Positions 1 through 5,717 of a stretch of 9,650 nucleotides of DNA are shown here, piece after piece; position 1 is the first letter of the stretch, and the number at the start of each line of letters is the position of its first letter. The notes below the pieces were generated by a model. That model searched no databases, was not told the DNA's origin, and saw only the letters and a list, made by a program, of their open reading frames with translations. Where the stretch lies: positions 3,430-13,079 of the forward strand of contig DOMU01000188.1 in NCBI GenBank assembly GCA_003509305.1. Direction: 5' to 3'. The position numbers were made by a program, and so were the translations under genes. This stretch comes from Desulfobulbaceae bacterium. Lineage in GTDB: Bacteria > Desulfobacterota > Desulfobulbia > Desulfobulbales > Desulfocapsaceae.

Positions 1-570
1 GAGGATTTGCCGAAAATCGCTGTCGTTACCTCGGCCTTTTTTATCGCCTCGCTGATTTCCGTGCCGATGGGGCCAACCAGCGTCCATTTGCTTCTGCCAG
101 GCATTGTCGGTGTTCTGCTTGGCCCGGCGGCTTTTCTCAGCATTGCCGTTGGCCTCATCCTGCAATGTTTTCTCTTTCAGTTTGGCGGCATCACCGCCTT
201 GGGCGCCAATGCTCTGATGATGGGGGTTCCTGCCCTGATCTGCGCCGCTTTGTTTCGCGTATTGCAAAATGGAGACAGACGACGGGTGGTCTGGAGCGGC
301 GCTTTGGCTGGTGGTCTGGGAACGGCTTTGGCCGCCATCTTTCTTGCCCTGTTTCTTGCCACCGCTGGGGATAATTTTTTCGCGGTGGCCAAGCTGGCGC
401 TTGCCGCCCATGTGCCGGTGGTCATTATCGAAACGTTGGTGTCGGCGATGGTGGTGAGTTTTCTCTTTCGTGTCAAGCCGGAGCTGCTTTCCTTGCCGCG
501 GCGTGAAGATGCGGTCGCCGTCAAGGAAAAGCTGGAAGCCGAAGCCAAAGAGAGTGAATCATCGTCGTGA
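1..570 (+). CDS. cbiM: Nickel/cobalt ECF transporter substrate-binding membrane protein (CbiM/NikM family), 5' end missing
   Basis: The reading frame is open from base 1, so the gene starts upstream of the window; the TTG at position 7 is an internal leucine codon, not a start. The visible 189 residues begin with PKIAVVTSAFFIASLISVP, followed by GPTSVHLLLPGIVGVLLG and LFQFGGITALGANALMMG. These are the conserved helices of CbiM/NikM, the S-component that binds Co2+ or Ni2+ in the cytoplasmic membrane. The N-terminal metal-binding region (MHIxxG) lies outside the window. Several hydrophobic segments run to about residue 155, then comes a charged cytoplasmic tail rich in Glu, Lys and Ser. The stop overlaps the GTG of cbiQ by 4 nt, which indicates an operon. 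No CbiN/NikN-like small protein follows, so such a partner would have to be upstream or fused. Nickel cannot be told from cobalt with this fragment. Confidence 0.9.
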   Translation, partial: EDLPKIAVVTSAFFIASLISVPMGPTSVHLLLPGIVGVLLGPAAFLSIAVGLILQCFLFQFGGITALGANALMMGVPALICAALFRVLQNGDRRRVVWSGALAGGLGTALAAIFLALFLATAGDNFFAVAKLALAAHVPVVIIETLVSAMVVSFLFRVKPELLSLPRREDAVAVKEKLEAEAKESESSS

Positions 571-1496
571 ATACCGCACTTTCTTGGCCCGAATCCTTGC
601 TGGTGCTGGCGGTATTGCTCGCGCCTCTTTTGCTGCCGCTTCTCTATTTTATCCTCTATCGTCGGGGACGCCGGGAAGGGTTGGTCGCGCCTATCGTCTC
701 CTTGGCCGAAATGGCGGGTGGCGATTCGTTTTTCCACCGCTGGCATACCGGTTTGAAGGTCGGCTGCTTGCTTATCACCTGCTTTCTCTTCGTTACTTTA
801 CGCACCATCCCCGGCTGTCTGGCGGGGCTTGCCATTGCGGCGCTGGCGGTAACGGTCAGCGGCCTTTCCTGGCGGCGCAGTTTGGCTCGATTGGCCGCCA
901 TGTCAGGATTCTTGACACTTTTGATCGTTATGCTGCCTTTTAGCGGTGTCATGCAAGCGGATGAAAAAAGCTTTTCCCTGGCTTTTTTGCCCGCCGCGCT
1001 GCCTCTGCGGTTATCCGGCCTGCATACGGCGTCGCTCATTGTTTTTAAGGCTATGGCCATCGCTCTTTTGATGGAGCCGATGTTGGCCACTGCCAGTCTG
1101 GCCGCTACTTTGCGGGGTTTCCGGCAGATTGGCGTTCCGGTTGCGTTAACGCAGATGATTTTGCTTTGCCACCGCTATATTTTTGTCTTTCAGCAGGAAG
1201 CGGCGCGGATGTGGCGCGGTATGCGGGTGCGCGGTTTCACCGCCCGTGGTGATTGGGCGAGTCTCACCGCCATCGGCAATTTCCTCGGAATGCTTTTTGT
1301 CAGCTCGTTCGAGCGTACCCAGCGGGTTTACGAGGCGATGCTCTGCCGGGGTTTCACGGGAGAAATGCCAGAAATCGGATCGGAGCCGATAAAGCGACAC
1401 GATATTGGCAAGGCGGTTTTTTGGCTGATTCTGGCTGTGGCACCGCTCGTCGCCGAGCGTTTTCTTCATGATTTTACGCAATTCTTTCACAAATGA
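567..1496 (+). CDS. cbiQ: Nickel/cobalt ECF transporter transmembrane coupling protein (CbiQ/EcfT), N-terminally extended
   Basis: This 309-residue polytopic membrane protein is the EcfT component, which links the metal-binding CbiM to the ATPases. The family's usual N-terminal pattern appears as SFFHRWHTGLKV at residues 54-65. Two coupling-helix motifs, the XRG signatures that contact the ATPase grooves, are seen as MRVRGF (219-224) and MLCRGF (258-263). Other hydrophobic segments lie near 66-100, 112-128, 150-180, 186-208, 234-248 and 281-296. The protein is longer than typical CbiQ because about 50 residues, including a hydrophobic segment at roughly 10-31 followed by a basic stretch (YRRGRR), precede the canonical start. 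I chose the GTG at 567 because it overlaps the cbiM stop by 4 nt (GTGA), a normal coupling arrangement, and no good ribosome site precedes the internal Met49. The stop overlaps the next ATG (ATGA). Confidence 0.9.
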   Translation: MNTALSWPESLLVLAVLLAPLLLPLLYFILYRRGRREGLVAPIVSLAEMAGGDSFFHRWHTGLKVGCLLITCFLFVTLRTIPGCLAGLAIAALAVTVSGLSWRRSLARLAAMSGFLTLLIVMLPFSGVMQADEKSFSLAFLPAALPLRLSGLHTASLIVFKAMAIALLMEPMLATASLAATLRGFRQIGVPVALTQMILLCHRYIFVFQQEAARMWRGMRVRGFTARGDWASLTAIGNFLGMLFVSSFERTQRVYEAMLCRGFTGEMPEIGSEPIKRHDIGKAVFWLILAVAPLVAERFLHDFTQFFHK

Positions 1497-2995
1497 CAGT
1501 GGATGGGCAAAACCATATCGGTTGCGCTGGCCTGCGCTTTCATTATCCTGACGGCGCTCAAGCGATCAGCGATGTGGCATTTTCGCTGCGTCAGGGCGAG
1601 CGCGTCGCCCTGGTTGGCCGCAATGGCTCTGGTAAAAGCACGCTGATGCGCCTGTTGTGTGGGTTATTGCCATGTCAGGATGGCGAGATTTTTTATCGGG
1701 GCGAGCCGGTCGCGAAAAATACCGCGCCAGCACCGCTTGTGGGCGTTGGCATTCTGTTTCAGGACCCAGACGATCATCTGTTCTGTAACACAATTTTAGA
1801 GGATGTCGCCTTCGGCCCATTGAATCAGGGAAAGGGGATAGAGAGTCACTCTCTGGCGCTGTCGTGGCTGAAAAAGGTTGGCCTTGCCGAAAAGGCCGCT
1901 AGCCCACCGCATTTTCTCAGCCACGGCCAGAAAAAACGGGCGGCGTTGGCGGCGGTTCTGGCCATGGAGCCGGAATTGCTGTTGCTCGACGAACCCGCCG
2001 CTGGCCTCGATCCAGTCCAGACCGAGGCAATTGCCGCCATTCTCGCCGAATATCGAGGCACACTTGTTATCATCGACCACGATCTGCCCTTTCTCGCCCG
2101 GCTCTGTGAGCGCGCCATTGTTTTATCGGATGGTGCTATCGGCCACGATGAACCGATGGCCTCTCTGATGCGTCATCCCCATAGCTTACGTGAGCATGGT
2201 CTCGATTTCAGTTTTCGCCTATCCGATGATCTGGTCACCGAACGGTCGGCCAGCCAAAAAAATCATCACCATTACCAGCCCCGGCACGGTCATAGTGATG
2301 ACAAAAATCATCGGAACGGTGGCGAGGAGATTATGCCTCTTTTGGAATTACAGCATTTTTCTTATCGGTATCCTGATGGCACTCTGGTGCTTGCCGACAT
2401 CAATCTGGGAATTCAGGCCGGAGAAAGGGTAGCGCTGATTGGGGAAAACGGCGCCGGTAAATCGACGCTCGCCGCCTGTCTATTGGGGTTACGCCAAGGC
2501 AGCGGCCAGTATTTTCACCATGGCGGTGAGGTTGGCGGAAAAAACCGCCGCCAACTGTGGCGGCATATCGGCATGGTTTTTCAGAACAGTGCCGACCAGC
2601 TTTTCTGCCCGTCGTGTTTTGAGGAAGTGGCTTTTGGCCCCAGCCAGATGCGGCTTGGTAAAGAAGAAACGGCGCGGCGGGTGGCCAGCGCTCTGGCCGC
2701 TGTTCGCCTCACCGGGTACGAGGAGCGAGTGCCGCTGCATCTGAGTGGCGGCGAAAGGAAACGCCTGGCTATTGCCTCGGTGCTCAGTATGGAACCGGAA
2801 CTTTTGATTCTCGATGAACCCACCGCCGGGCTTGATCCGGCCAGTCAGGAAATACTGTTGCGTGTTCTGGAAAATATCCCCGCCGCTTTCATACTCATTA
2901 CGCACGACCTTTTCTTTGCCAGGTATCTTTGCCCCAGCGCTGTGGTACTGCATCATGGAAAAATTATCCATGATGGTGCCCATGTTATGATGTAA
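1493..2995 (+). CDS. cbiO: Fused tandem ABC ATPase of the nickel/cobalt ECF transporter (two CbiO domains)
   Basis: This 500-residue cytoplasmic protein carries both nucleotide-binding domains of the importer in one chain; most CbiO proteins have a single domain of about 270 residues. Domain 1 has Walker A GRNGSGKST (42-50), Q-loop Gln90 in FQDPDDHLF, signature LSHGQ (142-146), Walker B LLLLDEP (162-168) and switch His196. Domain 2 has GENGAGKST (317-325), Gln364 in FQNSADQLF, LSGGE (417-421), LLILDEP (437-443) and His471. All catalytic positions are present in both halves, so two working ATP sites are expected. The domain 1 signature has His in place of the third-position Gly. Between the domains, residues 257-273 form a hydrophilic His-rich linker (HHH, HGH and one more His), which suits a metal-handling protein. 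The in-frame ATG at 2333 begins domain 2 and has its own Shine-Dalgarno-like sequence. The start overlaps the cbiQ stop (ATGA). Confidence 0.92.
   Translation: MTVDGQNHIGCAGLRFHYPDGAQAISDVAFSLRQGERVALVGRNGSGKSTLMRLLCGLLPCQDGEIFYRGEPVAKNTAPAPLVGVGILFQDPDDHLFCNTILEDVAFGPLNQGKGIESHSLALSWLKKVGLAEKAASPPHFLSHGQKKRAALAAVLAMEPELLLLDEPAAGLDPVQTEAIAAILAEYRGTLVIIDHDLPFLARLCERAIVLSDGAIGHDEPMASLMRHPHSLREHGLDFSFRLSDDLVTERSASQKNHHHYQPRHGHSDDKNHRNGGEEIMPLLELQHFSYRYPDGTLVLADINLGIQAGERVALIGENGAGKSTLAACLLGLRQGSGQYFHHGGEVGGKNRRQLWRHIGMVFQNSADQLFCPSCFEEVAFGPSQMRLGKEETARRVASALAAVRLTGYEERVPLHLSGGERKRLAIASVLSMEPELLILDEPTAGLDPASQEILLRVLENIPAAFILITHDLFFARYLCPSAVVLHHGKIIHDGAHVMM
2324..2335 (+). promoter_or_regulatory. 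Possible internal ribosome site and start codon for the second ATPase domain
   Basis: GAGGAG at 2324-2329 is followed after 3 nt by an ATG (2333-2335) that is in frame with the fused ATPase (codon 281) and sits exactly at the beginning of the second CbiO domain (MPLLELQHFSYRYPDG). The spacing is shorter than ideal. It could be a relic of a once separate gene or could still produce a free domain 2 of about 220 residues. This is inference from position and motif only. Confidence 0.4.
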
Positions 2996-3022
2996 GTCTT
3001 GGTTTTTCGACGAGATATCAGA

Positions 3023-3133
3023 TTATGTTTTAAGCCGGGCCACAAAGGCTTTGTACAAGCCCTGGCTGTCAGTCAAGGCTTGTTTCAGAGTGCGCGCCCA
3101 GAAGACTTCGCCGGACGGGTTTACCGCAGCGGT
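3023..3133 (-). other. Probable displaced C-terminal coding tail of the lipoprotein gene (frameshifted)
   Basis: Just past the lipoprotein stop, a 36-codon open stretch in a different frame reads AAVNPSGEVFWARTLKQAL and continues to end in FVARLKT before a TAA. Its third codon positions are GC-rich and the peptide would form an amphipathic helix, both typical of real coding sequence. It has no ATG or GTG start, the only TTG is late, and a TGA blocks this frame a short distance upstream. It is therefore more easily read as the original C-terminus of the neighbouring gene after a one-base change than as a gene of its own. A sequencing error is the other simple explanation. Confidence 0.45.
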
Positions 3134-3618
3134 TCGCCAAAGGGATTGGTGCGGGTACCTGCGGCCAGATCACTGGTCACATATAAGGTGGCGTAAGTCT
3201 TGCCGAGGAAACCGCCAAAACCTTCTTCCAGGGCGATCAGGCAGGCGCGCGACGGTTTGGTAAAGGCCAGGATAATTTTGTTATCATACTGGGTGTCGCC
3301 AACCATCTTCCATTTGTTGTTGGCCATGCTGCTGAGCAGGAAATCACGCAGCGAGTTAATTTCGACCCGTCCAGAGTATTTGGCGATGCCGCCCTGGAAC
3401 GAGCTGGTGTTGACGGTAATGCTCTCGGCGGTATCCCATTTCATTTCCGCCGGTAATTCAATATCTTTGAAATTGGCGGCCATGGCGCCGACAGTGACGG
3501 GGGCGGCTAAGTCGGCGTCTGATGTCTGATTGCTTTTCGAGGAACAGGCGGCGGTGGTCAAAAGTGTGGCGGCGACAGCGGCCATGACCAATGCTTTACT
3601 GAATCGGATTATTCCCAT
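3121..3618 (-). CDS. Small lipoprotein of unknown function, 3' end possibly frameshifted
   Basis: The product has 165 residues. It starts with a basic and hydrophobic signal peptide (MGIIRFSKALVMAAVAATLL) and a lipobox-like TTAAC whose Cys25 would be lipidated. Ser at +2 predicts outer-membrane sorting. The mature part has a Ser/Asp-rich spacer, then a compact domain with FKDIELPAEMKWD, a YSGRVEI strand, LLSSMANNKW and a strand pair ending in FTKPSRACLIALEEG. I do not recognise the family by name. The ATG at 3616-3618 was chosen because GGAGGT lies 6 nt upstream and the signal peptide begins there; the frame is open further upstream but that part does not look coding. The gene is flanked by oppositely oriented genes, so it is monocistronic. 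The stop may be premature, because coding-like sequence continues in another frame. Confidence 0.75.
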   Translation of the reverse strand: MGIIRFSKALVMAAVAATLLTTAACSSKSNQTSDADLAAPVTVGAMAANFKDIELPAEMKWDTAESITVNTSSFQGGIAKYSGRVEINSLRDFLLSSMANNKWKMVGDTQYDNKIILAFTKPSRACLIALEEGFGGFLGKTYATLYVTSDLAAGTRTNPFGEPLR

Positions 3619-3624
3619 TGTTTT

Positions 3625-3630
3625 ACCTCC
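3625..3630 (-). promoter_or_regulatory. Shine-Dalgarno sequence of the lipoprotein gene
   Basis: The - strand reads GGAGGT, a near-perfect ribosome-binding site, 6 nt before the ATG at 3618. It decides the start in favour of the signal-peptide methionine rather than longer versions of the frame. Confidence 0.8.
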
Positions 3631-3703
3631 AGCGGTTGTGTAAAGGATGCGCCGCCGCTCCGTATTTTTTCGCGCGCGGCTTTCAGCATAGCAAAACTGT
3701 CTA

Positions 3704-3732
3704 GTAATAGAATACTTTGCTGGCCCTGTCGA
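3704..3732 (-). promoter_or_regulatory. Candidate sigma70-type promoter for the lipoprotein gene
   Basis: On the - strand, TCGACA (5 of 6 to TTGACA; 3727-3732) is separated by 17 nt from TATTAC (4 of 6 to TATAAT; 3704-3709). It lies about 90 nt upstream of the ATG. The -35 box is in the loop and inner stem of the inverted repeat at 3716-3747, so a factor bound there could control access. The call rests on consensus matching by eye. Confidence 0.4.
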
Positions 3733-3747
3733 GGGAAAACCAGCAAA
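3716..3747. repeat. Perfect 8-bp inverted repeat with nested inner stem, operator- or hairpin-like
   Basis: The arms TTTGCTGG (3716-3723) and CCAGCAAA (3740-3747) are perfectly complementary. Inside them CCCT (3724-3727) pairs with AGGG (3732-3735) around a GTCG loop, leaving an AAAA bulge. No T-run follows on either strand, so it is not a classical terminator. It lies between two divergent genes and overlaps the predicted lipoprotein promoter. An operator for a dimeric regulator or a 5'-leader hairpin is possible. Confidence 0.6.
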
Positions 3748-3816
3748 TTGCCGGTAATCCTTCGGTAAATATCTACTGAACTTCCGGTGAGCCACTGGAA
3801 AAAAGGGGATGAAATC

Positions 3817-4065
3817 ATGAAAAGTGAGCAAATTCGTCATATCGGCATTGCCAGGTTCCCAATTTCTTTGGGGCAATTTCTTAAACTGGCTGGTATTGCC
3901 GACAGCGGCGCCGCGGCCAAAGCGTTGCTGGAGCAGGGTAAAGTTTTGCTCAATGGCACCGTCGCCAGCGAGCGCGGCAAAAAATTATGGGCCGGTGATA
4001 CAGTGACGGTCAACGAGGTTTTCCTGCTGCGAACGGAGGAAGATAATCCGACGCAGGTCTCTTGA
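3817..4065 (+). CDS. Small S4-domain RNA-binding protein (YbcJ/YaaA-like)
   Basis: The product is 82 residues and is essentially a single S4-type RNA-binding fold. ISLGQFLKLAGIADSGAAAK (16-35) and EQGKVLLNGTVASERGKKL (39-57) match the helix-turn-loop of the small stand-alone S4 family. AGDTVTV (59-65) is the final strand of the domain. Such proteins bind structured RNA, possibly ribosomal, but the exact role is not known. The ATG at 3817 is preceded by GGGGA with 7 nt spacing and is preferred over an in-frame GTG at 3787, which would add ten residues outside the domain. The gene is transcribed away from the lipoprotein gene. An 87-nt gap separates it from the next gene on the same strand. Confidence 0.85.
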   Translation: MKSEQIRHIGIARFPISLGQFLKLAGIADSGAAAKALLEQGKVLLNGTVASERGKKLWAGDTVTVNEVFLLRTEEDNPTQVS

Positions 4066-4091
4066 TTGCAATCTGAAAAAAACAGTATTAA
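4062..4091 (+). promoter_or_regulatory. Weak candidate promoter for the deaminase-radical SAM pair
   Basis: TTGATT (4062-4067) and TATTAA (4086-4091) are 18 nt apart, each matching 4 of 6 sigma70 consensus bases. They overlap the end of the S4 gene and sit in the AT-rich 87-nt gap before the deaminase. The rest of this gap shows no terminator hairpin and no small gene. Confidence is low because AT-rich gaps often give such matches. Confidence 0.25.
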
Positions 4092-4152
4092 AAATCCGCC
4101 GGGACAATTATTGATTACCTGACATAAACGCCGCATCACCACGGGAGAAAAT

Positions 4153-4665
4153 ATGAAGGCGCGGGCGCACGGTCACGAATACTTTATGGATATCGCCCTT
4201 GATGAAGCGGTGGCGGCCCTGGCCAGAGGCGAATTTCCGGTTGGCTGCGTCATTGTTTGTAAAAACAAGGTGGTGGCCAGCGGTGGGCGGCGCGACAGTG
4301 GCGGAAACGCCCCGGAACTGGAACATGCGGAAATTGTCGCCCTGCGGCGGTTATTGCGCGAGACATCTGGTTTTGATCCATCTGACATGACAGTGTATTC
4401 CACCATGGAGCCGTGCCTGATGTGTCTGGGGACCCTGATCGTCAATGGTTTCCGGCAAATTGTCTATGCCTATGAGGACGTGATGGGCGGGGCCAGCGAT
4501 TTGCCGTTGTCAGACCTCCGTCCACTCTATAAAAACATCAGGCTGGAGATAACCGGCGGTGTACGCCGGCAGCAATCCCTGGCCCTTTTTCAGCGATTCT
4601 TCGCCGCCCGGCCCGCCTATCTGCGCGACAGCCTGCTGGCGCGATACACAATTGCCCAACAATAG
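4153..4665 (+). CDS. Zinc-dependent nucleoside/tRNA deaminase family protein (TadA/CDA-like)
   Basis: The 170-residue cytosolic protein has the complete cytidine/deoxycytidylate deaminase signature. HAE (58-60) supplies one zinc ligand and the catalytic Glu60, and PCLMC (87-91) supplies Cys88 and Cys91. Before these, GEFPVGCVIV (26-35) forms the conserved first strands, as in TadA and guanine deaminases. The region after the zinc site (YAYEDVMGGASDLPLSDL) differs from tRNA-adenosine deaminase, and the C-terminus is long, so a free base or nucleoside may be the substrate rather than tRNA. The ATG at 4153 has GGGAG 5 nt upstream. The stop is only 8 nt from the start of the radical SAM gene, implying joint expression. 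Family membership is secure; the substrate is not. Confidence 0.85.
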   Translation: MKARAHGHEYFMDIALDEAVAALARGEFPVGCVIVCKNKVVASGGRRDSGGNAPELEHAEIVALRRLLRETSGFDPSDMTVYSTMEPCLMCLGTLIVNGFRQIVYAYEDVMGGASDLPLSDLRPLYKNIRLEITGGVRRQQSLALFQRFFAARPAYLRDSLLARYTIAQQ

Positions 4666-4673
4666 AACAGCTC

Positions 4674-5690
4674 ATGAATAAGCCGAAAACAGTCGCCTTC
4701 GAGGCTGGTGAGAGAAGTATTTTTTACCACATCCTCACAGCATGTAACCTGCGCTGTCGTCATTGTTATATCAATCCGGAACAGCATGGCAGCAACACCC
4801 TGAGTATTGCCGATATTGAAAATGGGCTGAAGATTCTGCGCGGCGCTGGCCCGGCCAACGTCATTTTTCTCGGTGGTGAGCCGACGCTGCACCCCGATCT
4901 GCCGACAGCCATTCGTGTGGCAAAAAAACTCGATTATGCTGTAACCGTCGATAGTAACGGCTATATGCTCAACAATTTTCTTGAAAATATCCAGCCAGAC
5001 GAGGTGGATTTTCTCAGCTTCAGCCTCGACGGCCCCAATAGAGCGGTAAACGATCCCATTCGTGGTGAAGGTTCATTTACCGTTTGCACCGGGAACTTGC
5101 AAAAAGCGGTGGCGCTGGGTTTCAATGTCAGCGTCATCTATACGGTCAGCCGCGCCAATATTGCCGACCTGGCCGATATGATTCCTCTTTTGACGAATCT
5201 ATCGGTCAAACGCTTTTTCATCCAGGTGATTGGCCTGCGTGGTAAATCGGCGCCAGCGGCAAAAAACGGCGGTAACTTTGGCAACAGCCCACAAGTCAGC
5301 CGTGACGAATGGCTGGCCGTGGTGCCGGCGGTGGCGGCCAGGGCGGCCAAGGCCGGGATCCATGTCACCTATCCCAAGGTTTTTCTCGAAACGGCGGAAG
5401 AGTTCGCCTGCGCCGGATTGGTAGCGGAAAATTTCTTTGTTTTTCCCAATGGCCGCGTTTACCGTTGCCCGCTCTGTGAGGATTATCCGGTTAACAGCTA
5501 CCGCATCGAAGGCAATTCTCTGGTCAGGGAAACCGGCCTGCGTGAGGAGGCGTTCTTTGCCTTGAATATTGCCGAGGGCTGCGTCATGAATAAGCTGTTG
5601 CAGCCCGACACCATTGAGTACGACGCCGGTGGCGCTCCACCGCGCCGCATTTCCTGCTGTCTGCTGAAACAGGAAATCAGGCCGGAATGA
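4674..5690 (+). CDS. Radical SAM enzyme with additional C-terminal cysteines, unknown substrate
   Basis: The protein has 338 residues. CNLRCRHC (24-31) is the CxxxCxxC motif whose Cys24, Cys28 and Cys31 hold the [4Fe-4S] cluster that cleaves S-adenosylmethionine. FLGGEP (65-70) is the GGE motif that binds the SAM amino group, and the (beta-alpha)6 barrel continues with TVDSNGY (91-97), FLSFSLDGP (113-121) and VIYTVSR (154-160). The C-terminal part has Cys246, Cys265 and Cys268 (RCPLC), Cys303, and Cys328-Cys329, which could bind an auxiliary cluster in the manner of SPASM or twitch domains, though the spacing is not canonical. No peptide precursor gene is seen next to it. It follows the deaminase by 8 nt, and the ribosome site is weak, suggesting coupled translation. 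The next gene converges on it 27 nt away. Confidence 0.85.
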   Translation: MNKPKTVAFEAGERSIFYHILTACNLRCRHCYINPEQHGSNTLSIADIENGLKILRGAGPANVIFLGGEPTLHPDLPTAIRVAKKLDYAVTVDSNGYMLNNFLENIQPDEVDFLSFSLDGPNRAVNDPIRGEGSFTVCTGNLQKAVALGFNVSVIYTVSRANIADLADMIPLLTNLSVKRFFIQVIGLRGKSAPAAKNGGNFGNSPQVSRDEWLAVVPAVAARAAKAGIHVTYPKVFLETAEEFACAGLVAENFFVFPNGRVYRCPLCEDYPVNSYRIEGNSLVRETGLREEAFFALNIAEGCVMNKLLQPDTIEYDAGGAPPRRISCCLLKQEIRPE

Positions 5691-5717
5691 AGTGGTTTAC
5701 ACACACGGCCCATTCAA

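Noticed and set aside
177..746. Long - strand open frame of 189 codons opposite cbiM and cbiQ
   Set aside because: It is antisense to two clearly conserved membrane protein genes and its Arg/Gln/Lys-rich translation resembles no family; a shadow frame.
3055..3083. ACAAGCC/GGCTTGT inverted repeat downstream of the ATPase gene, considered as a terminator
   Set aside because: The stem is only 7 bp with a 15-nt loop and is followed by three T at most; it also lies inside the probable displaced coding tail of the lipoprotein.
2999..3196. + strand open frame of 65 codons after the ATPase gene
   Set aside because: It is antisense to the lipoprotein gene and its coding-like tail, has no ribosome site and no recognisable content.
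5691..5717. Possible bidirectional terminator or small peptide gene between the radical SAM gene and serC
   Set aside because: The 27-nt gap has no stem-loop with a T-run and is too short for a precursor peptide.
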